A stretch of 64,000 nt of DNA from Mesorhizobium qingshengii. GTDB lineage: Bacteria > Pseudomonadota > Alphaproteobacteria > Rhizobiales > Rhizobiaceae. Under the pieces are notes generated by a model. It made no database searches. It was given only the letters and a program-made list of their open reading frames with translations, and had not been told where the DNA came from. Both the position numbers and the translations under genes were made by a program. The stretch lies in NCBI RefSeq assembly GCF_900103325.1, contig NZ_FMXM01000008.1, positions 186,001 through 250,000 on the forward strand, read 5' to 3'. Positions 47,074-56,638 of the stretch are shown one piece after another (position 1 is the stretch's first letter; each line of letters begins with the position of its first letter).

Positions 47074-47107
47074 GTTAAGAAACCTTCTGTCAATGCGGAT
47101 TCTCCTG

Positions 47108-47128
47108 TGATATATCTAAAATATATCA
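47108..47128. promoter_or_regulatory. GntR operator 2, near the gntR start
   Basis: Perfect palindrome TGATATAT-N5-ATATATCA, 21 bp before the gntR ATG. Together with operator 1 it makes a symmetric divergent control region. Confidence 0.7.
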
Positions 47129-47148
47129 ATAGAGCGCGTTTGATATCC

Positions 47149-47799
47149 ATGGAAGCAAGCATCGCATCCGAGCCGGCAGCGGCCAAAGCCTACCGTGTGC
47201 TGGAGCACATGATCGTCACGCTGGAGCTGGCCCCGGCGAGCTTTGTCACCGAGGGCACCCTGATCGAGAGGCTGGCGCTTGGCCGCACGCCGGTGCGCGA
47301 GGCGATCCAGCGGCTGGCCTGGGAAGGGCTGCTTGACGTGCGGCCCCGCGCCGGCATCGCGATCGCGCCGCTCCATCCCGGCGACTGGCTGCGCGTGCTC
47401 GACGCGCGCCGCGGCGTCGAGGTGGTCCTGGCCCGTTCGGCCGCCCGCTTCGTCACCCGCGAAGCCGCCGACCTTTTTCATGAAGCCGCCCTTGCCATGC
47501 AGAAGGCGGTGATCTCGGGCAATGTGCTCGCCTTCATCCAGGCCGACAAGGCGCTCGACGAGGCGCTGGCGCTCGCCGCCGACAACCCGTTCGCCGCCCG
47601 GCTGGCCGCCCCTCTGCAGACCCACAGCCGCCGCTTCTGGTTCCGCTACAAGGCCGACACTGGCCTTGCCGAATCCGCCGAACATCATGTCGCGTTGATC
47701 CGCTCGATTCTCGACGGCGACGAGGAGGCAGCCGCCAAGGACGCCAAGCGCCTGATGGCGCTGCTGCGCGGCCATGCCGAGGTTGCTGCAACGCGCTGA
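47149..47799 (+). CDS. GntR family regulator (FCD type)
   Basis: 216 residues. An N-terminal winged helix has TEGTLIERLALGRTPVREAI and GLLDVRPRAGIAIAPL; the C-terminal FCD effector domain is all helical (about 85-210) with the metal-binding His in ESAEHHVALIRSILDGD. It is divergent to the hydroxyproline operon and likely represses it. The ATG at 47149 is used because the frame upstream runs through operator 2. Confidence 0.87.
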   Translation: MEASIASEPAAAKAYRVLEHMIVTLELAPASFVTEGTLIERLALGRTPVREAIQRLAWEGLLDVRPRAGIAIAPLHPGDWLRVLDARRGVEVVLARSAARFVTREAADLFHEAALAMQKAVISGNVLAFIQADKALDEALALAADNPFAARLAAPLQTHSRRFWFRYKADTGLAESAEHHVALIRSILDGDEEAAAKDAKRLMALLRGHAEVAATR

Positions 47800-47808
47800 T
47801 CAAGCGGT

Positions 47809-48126
47809 TCAGATCCCTTGCGCCGGTACGGTGACGGTATTCTCCCATCCGTCACCGGTCGCGAAGATGCAGCTCCGGCCCTGCACGTCGGTTACCAGCA
47901 TGGACCATGTCCCACTTGCCGAGACATAGACCTCGACAATCGCAGCTTGCCCGACCACACCGTAGCCGATCTGCTTTTGTTGAAAGGCCTTCGCCAGTCC
48001 CGCGACAAGATCACTGTGGCCGCCGCAGACGAATTGCGCCTGTGCGGACAGCGTCGACAGCGCCAGCGCCAGCGCGGCGCCGGTCGCGGCTAGCCTGATC
48101 CATCGAAACGAAAATGTGTGTGCCAT
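47809..48126 (-). CDS. Exported protein of unknown function
   Basis: 105 residues. A signal peptide (about 1-30, ending SAQAQ) precedes a small domain with two cysteines (C34, C85) that could form a disulfide, QIGYGVVGQAAIVEVYVSAS and a tryptophan-rich end. Similar small exported proteins occur in rhizobia without known role. It converges with gntR. Confidence 0.65.
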   Translation of the reverse strand: MAHTFSFRWIRLAATGAALALALSTLSAQAQFVCGGHSDLVAGLAKAFQQKQIGYGVVGQAAIVEVYVSASGTWSMLVTDVQGRSCIFATGDGWENTVTVPAQGI

Positions 48127-48356
48127 TTGGCACCTCCTTCGCCTTCACGGTCCGGCAAAGGGAGGCAGAGGGGTAGCCTCAATATGCCGGAGCGTTCCAG
48201 GCCGGGTCCGACGTCTTCATCACGTCACTCCTTCTGGTTTCCGGTCTGTAGTCTGGAAATTTCCATCGCATTCCCTGAATTCGATATGGTGAGGTCCCGA
48301 TTCGAAAACAAGCACCATTTCGGCCCTTGCGGCGTGCTGCGGGCCGGCGATCCGCG

Positions 48357-48734
48357 TCAGGTTTCGGCAGGTTCGCGAAGTGCCGCCCATTTCAGCAGGG
48401 CATCGAGGGCCGGGCATAGCGCCTGCCCCCAGTCGGTCAGGCAGTATTCGACCTTCGGCGGCACCTGATGGTGCACGATGCGGCGCACGATGCCGTCGCC
48501 CTCCATCTGTCTCAGCTGCTGGATCAGCATCTTCTGCGAGATCGCCGGGATCGCCCGTTCGAGATCGGAGAAGCGCAGCACCTTGCCGCCGAACAGGTGA
48601 AACAGGATCACCAGCTTCCAGCGGCCCTCGAGGATGCGCAGCACATTCTCCACACCGCTCGCCGCGGACAGCGGCGTCAGCGCCTCAACCTTACCTCCTG
48701 GTAAGTACCTTACTTTTTCGTCGGTTCTTGTCAT
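48357..48734 (-). CDS. HxlR family transcriptional regulator
   Basis: 125 residues. The winged-helix core ENVLRILEGRWKLVILFHLF through SQKMLIQQLRQMEGDGIVRR is typical of HxlR proteins, which often sense oxidants or aldehydes. The ATG at 48734 is used, but the first 25 codons contain a strong palindrome (48690-48713) and are not conserved in the family, so the true start may be further downstream. It diverges from a SnoaL-SDR operon. Confidence 0.82.
   Translation of the reverse strand: MTRTDEKVRYLPGGKVEALTPLSAASGVENVLRILEGRWKLVILFHLFGGKVLRFSDLERAIPAISQKMLIQQLRQMEGDGIVRRIVHHQVPPKVEYCLTDWGQALCPALDALLKWAALREPAET
48690..48713. promoter_or_regulatory. HxlR-type palindrome inside the annotated 5' end of the regulator gene
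   Basis: CTTACC-TCCT-GGTAAG followed by GTAAG-TAC-CTTAC, two overlapping perfect dyads. GTAAG/CTTAC dyads of this form are typical of HxlR targets. Confidence 0.5.
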
Positions 48735-48812
48735 TTTTTCAGCATATCGCATTTTAGGAACCGGACAAGCGCCGTGGACTTCAAGTCGACGGCAGAAACC
48801 GGAGATGAAACC

Positions 48813-49142
48813 ATGACCGTAAAACTTCCGCAGCCGCTGATCGACTATTTCGCTGCCAAGAACAGGCACGATATCGACGCCATGCTAATCCCCTTCTCGT
48901 CGGACGCCACGGCCAAGGACGAAGGCGAAACCCATCGGGGCTCGATCGCCATCCGCGACTGGATGGAGGCAACGACACGCAAATACCAGGTGACGGTCGA
49001 GGTCGCCGACGCGACCGCCAATGGCAATGCATGGCGGATCGCCGGCATCGTCTCGGGCAATTTCCCCGGCAGCCCGGCGACGCTCCACTACAACTTCACG
49101 CTGGCCGATGATCGGATTAGGCGGCTGGAGATCGGCGCATGA
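48813..49142 (+). CDS. SnoaL/NTF2-like domain protein
   Basis: 109 residues with an NTF2-like fold: LIDYFAAKNRHDIDAMLIPF, HRGSIAIRDWMEATTRKY and a C-terminal beta sheet. Such small proteins are enzymes or ligand binders; the function is open. The ATG at 48813 follows GGAGATGAAA. Its end overlaps the start of the SDR gene by four bases, so both are translated together. Confidence 0.75.
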   Translation: MTVKLPQPLIDYFAAKNRHDIDAMLIPFSSDATAKDEGETHRGSIAIRDWMEATTRKYQVTVEVADATANGNAWRIAGIVSGNFPGSPATLHYNFTLADDRIRRLEIGA

Positions 49143-49939
49143 TCGTCCCCGGGAAATTCACGGTCGACGATCAGGAATTTGCCGGCAAGCGCGTTCTGGT
49201 CACCGGCGGCACCAAGGGTGCCGGCGAAGCCATCGTCCACCGGCTTTCTGCGGCGGGTGCGATGGTGGTCACAACCGCTCGCTCAGCGACCGAAGCGCTA
49301 TCGCGGACGCTGTTCGTGCAGGCCGATGTAAGTACCTTGGCGGGCACCGAAACAGTGGCCGCGGGTGTCATGGAACAGCTTGGTGGCATCGACATCATCG
49401 TGCACAGCGTCGGCGGTTCGAAGAGTCCCGGTGGCGGATTTGCCGGACTGACGGAGCAGACCTGGCAGGAGGAACTCAGCCTCAACCTGCTCGCCGCGGT
49501 GCGGCTCGACCGCATGCTTGTACCGCATATGGTCGAGCAAGGCTCAGGCGCGATCGTCCACATTTCGTCGATCCAGCGCCGCCTGCCATTGCATGAATCC
49601 ACCATCGCCTACGCAGCGGCGAAGGCAGCCCTTTCAACCTACAGCAAGGCGCTGTCCAAGGAACTCGGCCCGAAAGGCATTCGGGTCAACACAGTGGCGC
49701 CGGGCTGGATCCACACCACCGCGTCTGAGGCGATGGTTAAGCGGCTGGCTACCCATTCCGGTTCGGACGAGGAAACCGCCCGCCAGGGCATCATGGATGC
49801 GCTGGGCGGCATCCCGATCGGCCGGCCGGCACGGCCGCACGAGGTCGCCGAGTTGGTAGCATTCCTTGTCTCGGAGCGCGCCTCGGCGATCCACGGCGCC
49901 GAATACGTCATCGATGGCGGCACCGTTCCGACCGTGTAG
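49139..49939 (+). CDS. SDR family oxidoreductase
   Basis: 266 residues, a classical short-chain dehydrogenase. The cofactor motif is TGGTKGAGEAI at about 22-32; the catalytic triad is Ser in VHISSIQ and Tyr-x3-Lys in YAAAK; RVNTVAPGWI is also typical. Substrate unknown. It is coupled to the SnoaL-like gene and probably controlled by the divergent HxlR regulator. Confidence 0.88.
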   Translation: MIVPGKFTVDDQEFAGKRVLVTGGTKGAGEAIVHRLSAAGAMVVTTARSATEALSRTLFVQADVSTLAGTETVAAGVMEQLGGIDIIVHSVGGSKSPGGGFAGLTEQTWQEELSLNLLAAVRLDRMLVPHMVEQGSGAIVHISSIQRRLPLHESTIAYAAAKAALSTYSKALSKELGPKGIRVNTVAPGWIHTTASEAMVKRLATHSGSDEETARQGIMDALGGIPIGRPARPHEVAELVAFLVSERASAIHGAEYVIDGGTVPTV

Positions 49940-49955
49940 TGCCATGCAAAAGGAA

Positions 49956-49978
49956 AGGGCGCGACAAAGCCGCGCCCT
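49956..49978 (-). terminator. Rho-independent terminator of mmsA
   Basis: AGGGCGCG-N7-CGCGCCCT, followed to the left by a T-rich tail (TTTCCTTTT on the minus strand). It lies between the convergent SDR and mmsA genes. Confidence 0.8.
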
Positions 49979-50005
49979 CAACTCGGTGGAAGTAGATGTC
50001 AGACC

Positions 50006-51502
50006 TCAGTTCATCGTCGGGATGACGAACTCGGCACCATCCTTGATGCCGGACGGCCAGCGCGAGGTCACCGTCTTGGTCTTGGTGTAGAAGCGGAACG
50101 CATCCGGCCCATGCTGGTTGAGGTCGCCGAAGGACGATGCCTTCCAGCCGCCGAAGGTGTAGTAGGCGATCGGCACCGGGATCGGCACGTTGACGCCGAC
50201 CATGCCGACCTGGACCCGCGAGGCGAAGTCGCGCGCGGCGTCACCGTCGCGGGTGAAGATGGCGACGCCATTGCCCATCTCGTGGTCGTTGGCGAGCTTG
50301 ATCGCGCTCTCATAGGTCGGCGCCCGCACCACCGAGAGCACCGGCCCAAAGATCTCTTCCTTGTAGATGCGCATGTCGGCCGTCACATTGTCGAACAGGC
50401 AGCCGCCCATGTAGTAGCCGTCCTCGTAGCCCTGCATGGAGAAGCCACGCCCGTCGACGACAAGCTTGGCGCCTTCCTTGACGCCGGTGTCGACATAGCC
50501 CTTGACGCGTTCAAGCGCCTGCGCCGTCACCAGTGGGCCGAAATCGGCGGACGAATCCGTCGACGGGCCGACCTTCAGGCTCTCGACGCGCGGGATCAGC
50601 TTTTCCATCAGCCGGTTGGCGGTATCGTTGCCGACCGGGACGGCCACCGAGATCGCCATGCAGCGCTCGCCGGCCGAGCCGTAGCCGGCGCCGATCAGCG
50701 CGTCGACGGTCTGGTCCATGTCGGCATCGGGCATGATGATCATGTGGTTCTTGGCGCCGCCGAAGCACTGCACGCGCTTGCCGGCGGCGGTGCCGCGCGA
50801 ATAGATGTAATGGGCGATCGGCGTCGAGCCGACGAAGCCGATGGCCTTGATGTCGGGATCGTCGAGGATCGCGTCGACGACGTCCTTGTCGCCGTTGACG
50901 ACGTTGAGGATGCCGGCCGGCAGGCCGGCCTCGAGGAACAGTTCTGCGATGCGCATCGGCACGCCCGGATCACGCTCCGACGGCTTCAGGATGAAGGCAT
51001 TGCCGCAAGCGATGGCCGGCGCGATCTTCCACAACGGGATCATCGCCGGGAAGTTGAACGGCGTGATGCCGGCGACGACGCCGAGCGGCTGACGCATCGA
51101 ATAGACGTCGATGCCGGGGCCGGCACCGTCGGTGAATTCACCCTTCATCATGTGCGGGGCGCCGATGCAGACCTCGACCACTTCGAGGCCGCGCTGGATG
51201 TCGCCCTTGGCGTCGGCGATTGTCTTGCCGTGCTCGCGGGCCAGGATATCGGCCAGTTCGTCATAGTCGCGGGCGACGAGTTCGAGGAACTTCATCAGCA
51301 CGCGCACACGGCGCTGCGGGTTGGTGGCCGCCCATTTTGGCTGTGCCGCCTTGGCGTTCTCGACCGCCGCGCGCAGTTCCGCTTGCGAAGCCAGCGCCAC
51401 CGTGCCACGCACCGAGCCGTCCATCGGCTGCATGACATCCTGCTTGCGGCCGCTGGTGCCGGCGACATGCTTGCCGCCGATGAAATGACCGTATTCGATC
51501 AT
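50006..51502 (-). CDS. mmsA: CoA-acylating methylmalonate-semialdehyde dehydrogenase
   Basis: 498 residues. An NAD- and CoA-dependent aldehyde dehydrogenase of valine and myo-inositol catabolism that makes propionyl-CoA or acetyl-CoA. The catalytic Cys is C281 in SAGERCMAIS; GVVAGITPFNFPAMIPLWKI is the family cofactor segment. The ATG at 51502 is preceded by AGGGAGAGA. The first ~59 codons of the longer frame are not homologous. A LysR gene diverges from it. Confidence 0.93.
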   Translation of the reverse strand: MIEYGHFIGGKHVAGTSGRKQDVMQPMDGSVRGTVALASQAELRAAVENAKAAQPKWAATNPQRRVRVLMKFLELVARDYDELADILAREHGKTIADAKGDIQRGLEVVEVCIGAPHMMKGEFTDGAGPGIDVYSMRQPLGVVAGITPFNFPAMIPLWKIAPAIACGNAFILKPSERDPGVPMRIAELFLEAGLPAGILNVVNGDKDVVDAILDDPDIKAIGFVGSTPIAHYIYSRGTAAGKRVQCFGGAKNHMIIMPDADMDQTVDALIGAGYGSAGERCMAISVAVPVGNDTANRLMEKLIPRVESLKVGPSTDSSADFGPLVTAQALERVKGYVDTGVKEGAKLVVDGRGFSMQGYEDGYYMGGCLFDNVTADMRIYKEEIFGPVLSVVRAPTYESAIKLANDHEMGNGVAIFTRDGDAARDFASRVQVGMVGVNVPIPVPIAYYTFGGWKASSFGDLNQHGPDAFRFYTKTKTVTSRWPSGIKDGAEFVIPTMN

Positions 51503-51696
51503 GATTTCTCTCCCTTGTTTGTGATGGCGCATTGTCCGCCTTTGCGGGGCCAATGGCAACGCGAGCCAGAACGCAACCGTTGTGCGGAAAATAGATAGCA
51601 GTTGACGGAGGAGCATCAATTCTCGCAAATGATGGGATGTAAATTCTGCAGCACGGATTGAGAGATTGAGTTCCTTCACCCCCCGGGACCTTCCCC

Positions 51697-52578
51697 ATGA
51701 ACTGGGATGACGTCCGCATTTTCCTGGCGGTGGCCCGCGCCGGCCAGATCCTTGGCGCCGCCAAGCGGCTGGAACTCAACCACGCCACCGTCTCGCGCCG
51801 CATCGCCGCGCTCGAGGATGCGCTGAGGACAAAGCTGTTTCGCCGGCTGACCACCGGCAGCGAACTGACACCCGCCGGCGAGCGCTTCCTCGACATTGCC
51901 GAGCGCATGGAAGGCGACATGATCGCCGCACGCTCGACCGTCGCGGGCGAAGGCGACGATGTCTCCGGCACGGTGCGCATCGGTGCCCCGGACGGGTTTG
52001 GCGTCGCCTTCCTGGCCAAGCGTCTCGGCGCGCTGACCGCGCTGCACCGCGAACTGACGATCCAGCTCGTGCCGGTGCCGCGCTCCTTCTCCTTGTCGCG
52101 CCGCGAGGCCGACATCGCCATCACGGTCGAGCGGCCGACCGAGGGCCGGCTGGTGGCGGGAAAGCTGGTCGACTACTCGCTCGGACTGTTTGCCTCGCGC
52201 GCCTATGCGCAAGCGCACGGCTTGCCCAAGACAGCCGCCGAGCTTGGCCAGCACACCCTCATCGGCTATGTGCCGGACCTCATCGTCAGCCCCTCGCTCG
52301 ACTACGCGGCCGAGTTCAGCGCCGACTGGCGCACCAGCTTTGCCATCTCCTCGGCGCTCGGCCAAGCCGAAGCGGTGCGCTCAGGCGCCGGCATCGGCAT
52401 CCTGCACACCTTCATCGCCCGCTCGATGCCGGAACTGCTGTCCGTCGACGTCGTGGCGCCCATCCGCCGTGCCTACTGGCTGGTCTACCACGAATCGGTC
52501 AGGCCGCTGCGCCGCGTCCAGATCGTCGCCAGCTTCATTACCAAGGCGGTCGAGCGCGAGCGAAACTTGTTCGTTTAG
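51697..52578 (+). CDS. LysR family transcriptional regulator
   Basis: 293 residues. The helix-turn-helix reads MNWDDVRIFLAVARAGQILG then LNHATVSRRIAALEDALRTK. The C-terminal part is the usual effector domain. The divergent position next to mmsA points to control of mmsA. The effector is not predictable. Confidence 0.87.
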   Translation: MNWDDVRIFLAVARAGQILGAAKRLELNHATVSRRIAALEDALRTKLFRRLTTGSELTPAGERFLDIAERMEGDMIAARSTVAGEGDDVSGTVRIGAPDGFGVAFLAKRLGALTALHRELTIQLVPVPRSFSLSRREADIAITVERPTEGRLVAGKLVDYSLGLFASRAYAQAHGLPKTAAELGQHTLIGYVPDLIVSPSLDYAAEFSADWRTSFAISSALGQAEAVRSGAGIGILHTFIARSMPELLSVDVVAPIRRAYWLVYHESVRPLRRVQIVASFITKAVERERNLFV

Positions 52579-52699
52579 ACATACCGCCTTTTCCTCGCCA
52601 CAAAATCGATGACTGTGACACCGGGCGCGCAATTCTGCCGGTCGCCCGGTGGAATTTCGCGCCATGGGGTGGGGACATTCAGAAAGCTGCCGGATAGAT

Positions 52700-53143
52700 A
52701 TGCGAGCCGTTCTTGCCATCCTGCCGCTGCTCTTCTTTTCGGCTTGCGCCAATCCGTGGACGAAGGTGCCGGAAGCCGAACTGCCCAAGCCGATCCGTAC
52801 TGCGATGGCCCGGCCCTCGCCTCTCGTCTTCGGCAATTATTGCGGCCCCGGCACCCGCACCGGCGATCTGTCGGCCCGGCCGGTCGACCGCCTTGATGCG
52901 GCTTGCCGGACCCATGACGCCTGCTACATCGCCCGCCACAACCATTGCGACTGCGACGGCACCCTCGTCGCCTCGGCCAAAGCGATCCGCGACGACAAGA
53001 CGGCGCCGCGCAAAATGCGCGGCGAGGCGGAACTCCTGATCGCCACCTTTGCCATTCCCGTTTGCAAGGTCTTCCCGCAGGGCTTCATGCCGCCGCGCGA
53101 CCCGGTGCAATTGAACGCCCTGAAGGCCGGAGCGACTGGGTGA
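52700..53143 (+). CDS. Lipoprotein with prokaryotic phospholipase A2-like domain
   Basis: 147 residues. A lipobox LFFSAC with lipidated C16 ends the signal peptide. The calcium loop YCGPG lies at 47-51 and the catalytic pair H72-D73 in RLDAACRTHDACY, the hallmark of secreted phospholipase A2. Further cysteines (C48, C69, C75, C83, C85) may form disulfides. It would act on phospholipids at the outer membrane or outside. The ATG at 52700 gives a proper signal peptide. It overlaps the next gene by four bases (GTGA). Confidence 0.75.
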   Translation: MRAVLAILPLLFFSACANPWTKVPEAELPKPIRTAMARPSPLVFGNYCGPGTRTGDLSARPVDRLDAACRTHDACYIARHNHCDCDGTLVASAKAIRDDKTAPRKMRGEAELLIATFAIPVCKVFPQGFMPPRDPVQLNALKAGATG

Positions 53144-55296
53144 ACGGCCGAGCATCCATCGCCCTCGCCCTGTTTGGCTTGGCGCTCACGGTGCTTGCCG
53201 GCTGCACCAGCGCAGGCCGCGATGCCTGCGACGTCCTGCAAGGCCAAAAAGCCTGCGCGCGCCCTTCGCTGTCGGCTGGCACATTCGGACCGCCCGCCAC
53301 GCAATTCTTCGGCGACACCGGCGCCAGCGATTACGAGAAGCGGTTCCTGGCGCTGCTCGCCCACAACCAGGTCGGTGCCATGGATCGCGCCAATGGCACC
53401 GGTCCTTTCGGTCACGACTATCATGACATCCGCAACGGCAACTTCCAGGCGACCTACCGGACGCTGCGGCAACTGGCCGGGCCGGTTGCCGAAACGCACC
53501 TGCCACCGGCCGGTAGCGACAGCGGCGAGGGCCATTTCGAAGGACGCTGGCGGGTGTCGCGGCAGACCCTCTACATCGACGCGGCTGCGCGGCCCTCGGC
53601 GCCAAAGATTTTCGAGTTTTCAGGCCTGCAGGCGCGCAGCGTCGAGATCGTGCTGCGCCAGGCTGGCACACAGCCGGCCGACATCGAAGGCACATGCGAC
53701 GGCGCGTTGGCGATCCATGCCGGCGGCGGTTCACGCACCATCACCATGGGCACGGCATTCCGCTTTCGCTTGTCCGGCGAGGACGACACGGTCAGCCTGT
53801 TCCCGAGCGAGACCCTGAACCGCTGCAACCTCGGCATCCGCTCCAACCTGGCCCCGACCGGCGCTCCGCTCACCATCCTGCGCGAAGAGGTCGCCGACCC
53901 GGCGCTCGCCGCCTTCGACAGTCGCTACCAACGCTGCCCGACGCCCGACGCCGCCGGTCTCGACCCCCTTGGCCGTGCCTTCTACGCCAGTCGCTGGCTG
54001 TCGCAGACCTGTGCCTTGCCGATCGGCAAGCCGCGCCTGCTGCGCAAGTCGCGTGACGGCTTCAATGCCAAGGTCGAGGCGCTGATGGGAGCGCCGCTAT
54101 CCGACAGCGCCATCGACAAGGGCGATCCGGAGCTGCCTCTCGACTTCTCGAAGGCACCAAAGCTCAAGCTGATCTATTTGTCGTCGCTGGAGTTCAAGGC
54201 GGACTTTTCCGGCCGCATCATGGAACGGCTGATCCGCCACCATGCCGCCCTTGGCACCAAGGTGCGCATCCTGGTCACCGACGTGCTGGAGCGCGACAAG
54301 GACGACGCCCTGCTGCATCGACTGGCGGCCGAATTTCCCAATGTCGAGTTACAGGAATATCGCTGGCGGGCGGACCGGGGCGCCCCGATCGACGAGCAGC
54401 TGTCGCAATTGCACAAGACCCACCATGTCAAGATGCTGGCCACGCTGGCGCGGGACCCTGGCCGCTCGCGCGTCATCATCGGCGGCCGCAACATCCATGA
54501 CGGCTTCCTGTTCCACCAGCCGATCGATCTGTCGCGCTATCCGGACCTGCAGCAATACGGCAAGACCGACGGGTTTTCGCTGAACTACTATTCGAACTGG
54601 AGCGACTTCGACATCGAGTTCGCCGACCCGGCCATGGTTGAGACGCTCGCGGCGCATCTGTCGACATTGTGGTTGCGCGACGCCGACACCAACATCGCGC
54701 GCCCCTTCTCCATTCCGGTCCGTTCCGATGGCCGCCGCCCGTCGGGCACGGCGCGGCACTTCATTTCCGTGCCCTACGAGGACGGCCATGCGCTGGAGGA
54801 TTACTTCGTCGAACTGGTCGACGCCGCCCAGCACCATATCCAGATCGTCAATCCCTACCTCAACCTGACGCCGAAGCTTGGCCTCGCCTTCGACCGGGCG
54901 CTGGCCCGTGGCGTCAGGATCGACATTGTCGGCCGCATCGATCTCAAGGGCGATATCGGCGGCAAATTCCTCACCGCGCTCAACAAGCTGTTCGTCGAGG
55001 AATATGGCGACCGCATCAACATCCGCGAGTTCAAGGCGCCCGATGTCGTGCTGCATTCCAAGATCATGATGATCGATGAACGGCTGGTCGCCATCTCGTC
55101 GGTCAATCTCAACAACCGCAGCTTCTTCCACGACTCGGAGAACGGCATGATGGTCCTGGACCCGGCCTTCTACGCCAGGATGAAGCCGATTTATGATGAC
55201 TATCTCGCCCACTCGAACCCGGTCGCCACCAAGGTGACGATACCGTGGGCCTATCGCCTGCTGTTCGACCAGGACTGGGTCAAGCAGGCGTTCTGA
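53140..55296 (+). CDS. Lipoprotein with phospholipase D-like domains
   Basis: 718 residues. The lipobox TVLAGC puts the lipidated cysteine at 22. An N-terminal part of about 330 residues is not recognised (ends ...). Two PLD-type sites follow: H429-x-K431 with GGRN at 448-451, but without the Asp of the HKD motif, and a full HSKIMMID motif at 639-646 with SSVNLNNRS. PLD-type enzymes hydrolyse phosphodiester bonds of phospholipids. The GTG at 53140 overlaps the upstream stop, so both lipoproteins are coupled. No inhibitor or secretion gene is near. Confidence 0.75.
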   Translation: MNGRASIALALFGLALTVLAGCTSAGRDACDVLQGQKACARPSLSAGTFGPPATQFFGDTGASDYEKRFLALLAHNQVGAMDRANGTGPFGHDYHDIRNGNFQATYRTLRQLAGPVAETHLPPAGSDSGEGHFEGRWRVSRQTLYIDAAARPSAPKIFEFSGLQARSVEIVLRQAGTQPADIEGTCDGALAIHAGGGSRTITMGTAFRFRLSGEDDTVSLFPSETLNRCNLGIRSNLAPTGAPLTILREEVADPALAAFDSRYQRCPTPDAAGLDPLGRAFYASRWLSQTCALPIGKPRLLRKSRDGFNAKVEALMGAPLSDSAIDKGDPELPLDFSKAPKLKLIYLSSLEFKADFSGRIMERLIRHHAALGTKVRILVTDVLERDKDDALLHRLAAEFPNVELQEYRWRADRGAPIDEQLSQLHKTHHVKMLATLARDPGRSRVIIGGRNIHDGFLFHQPIDLSRYPDLQQYGKTDGFSLNYYSNWSDFDIEFADPAMVETLAAHLSTLWLRDADTNIARPFSIPVRSDGRRPSGTARHFISVPYEDGHALEDYFVELVDAAQHHIQIVNPYLNLTPKLGLAFDRALARGVRIDIVGRIDLKGDIGGKFLTALNKLFVEEYGDRINIREFKAPDVVLHSKIMMIDERLVAISSVNLNNRSFFHDSENGMMVLDPAFYARMKPIYDDYLAHSNPVATKVTIPWAYRLLFDQDWVKQAF

Positions 55297-55318
55297 CGAG
55301 TTTGAGCGACGGCGCGCC

Positions 55319-56575
55319 TTATCGCAGATAACGCTCCTGCGCCAAGGCGCGGACATCAATGTCCGGTACCCGGCTGGAGATGATGTCGGCCAAAACCTTG
55401 CCCGAGCCGCAGGCCATGGTCCAGCCGAGCGTGCCATGGCCGGTGTTGAGATAGAGGTTGGAAAGCTCGGTGCGGCCGATCAGCGGCGGGCCGTCGGGCG
55501 TCATTGGCCGCAGCCCGCACCAGAACGTCGCCTCCCGCATGGCGCCGGCGCCCGGAAAGAGATCGCCGACCGAGTATTCCAGCGTGTGCCGCCGCGATTC
55601 GTGCAGCCTGAGATCGAAGCCGGAAATTTCGGCCGTGCCGCCGACCCGGATACGGTCGCCGAGCCGGGTGATCGCCACCTTGTAGGTCTCGTCCATCACC
55701 GTCGACACCGGGGCCGCGGCGGCATCCTGGATCGGCACGGTGATCGAATAACCCTTGACCGGATAGACCGGGATCGGCCGCTTCACCCGACGCATGAACG
55801 CCGCCGAGTAACTGCCCAATGCCATCACATAGGCGTCGGCGGCTTTCCAGCCCTTGCTGGTAGAGAGATTGGCGATGCGGTTACGGCTGCGGATGACGCG
55901 CCAGATCGTCACGTCGTATTCGAACTTGACGCCGCGCGCCACGCAAAGCTCGGTCAGCCTGTCGGTGAACATCTTGCAATCGCCGGTCTCGTCGCCCGGC
56001 AGCCTGAGGCCGCCGACGAATTTCTCGCGCACCCCGGCCAGCGCCGGCTCCGCCCCGATGCAGCCGTCCTGGTCGAGGATCTCGTAGGGCACGCCATATT
56101 TCTTCAGCACCTCGACATCGCCGGCTGTGCCATCGAGCTGCTTTTGCGTGCGGAACAGCTGCAGCGTGCCCTGGGTCCGCTCGTCATAAGCGATGCCGGT
56201 GGCTTCGCGCAGCGCCTTCAGCGTGTCGCGGCTGTACTCGGCCAGCGGCACCATGCGCGATTTGTTGATCGCGTAGCGCTCGGCCGTGCAGTTGCGCAGC
56301 ATCTTGACCAGCCATGTCCACATATGCGGGTCGAAGGCCGGCCGCACCACCAGCGGGCCATGCTTCATCAGCAGCCATTTGATCGCCTTCAGCGGAATGC
56401 CCGGCCCCGCCCAGGGCGAGGCATAGCCGGGCGAAATCTCGCCGGCATTGGCGAAGCTGGTTTCCAGCGCCGGGCCTTTCTGGCGGTCGATCACCGTCAC
56501 CTCGTGGCCGGCCTCGGCGAGATAATACGCCGTGGTCACGCCGATCACGCCACTGCCCAGCACCATGATTTTCAT
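55319..56575 (-). CDS. dadA: D-amino acid dehydrogenase DadA
   Basis: 418 residues. The FAD motif [20 protein letters not shown] is at the N-terminus; [19 protein letters not shown] and the C-terminal [14 protein letters not shown] are typical of DadA, a quinone-dependent enzyme at the inner membrane that converts D-alanine to pyruvate. ATG 56575 rather than 56578 is better spaced behind GGAG. Alanine racemase lies 1.4 kb upstream on the same strand, with two Rnk-like genes between. It converges with the phospholipase operon. Confidence 0.88.
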   Translation of the reverse strand: MKIMVLGSGVIGVTTAYYLAEAGHEVTVIDRQKGPALETSFANAGEISPGYASPWAGPGIPLKAIKWLLMKHGPLVVRPAFDPHMWTWLVKMLRNCTAERYAINKSRMVPLAEYSRDTLKALREATGIAYDERTQGTLQLFRTQKQLDGTAGDVEVLKKYGVPYEILDQDGCIGAEPALAGVREKFVGGLRLPGDETGDCKMFTDRLTELCVARGVKFEYDVTIWRVIRSRNRIANLSTSKGWKAADAYVMALGSYSAAFMRRVKRPIPVYPVKGYSITVPIQDAAAAPVSTVMDETYKVAITRLGDRIRVGGTAEISGFDLRLHESRRHTLEYSVGDLFPGAGAMREATFWCGLRPMTPDGPPLIGRTELSNLYLNTGHGTLGWTMACGSGKVLADIISSRVPDIDVRALAQERYLR

Positions 56576-56638
56576 CATTCACTCCTTGCCGCGCCGCGTC
56601 CTTCAGGACGCCGATGGACGCGGCCGCATTTCCGATTT

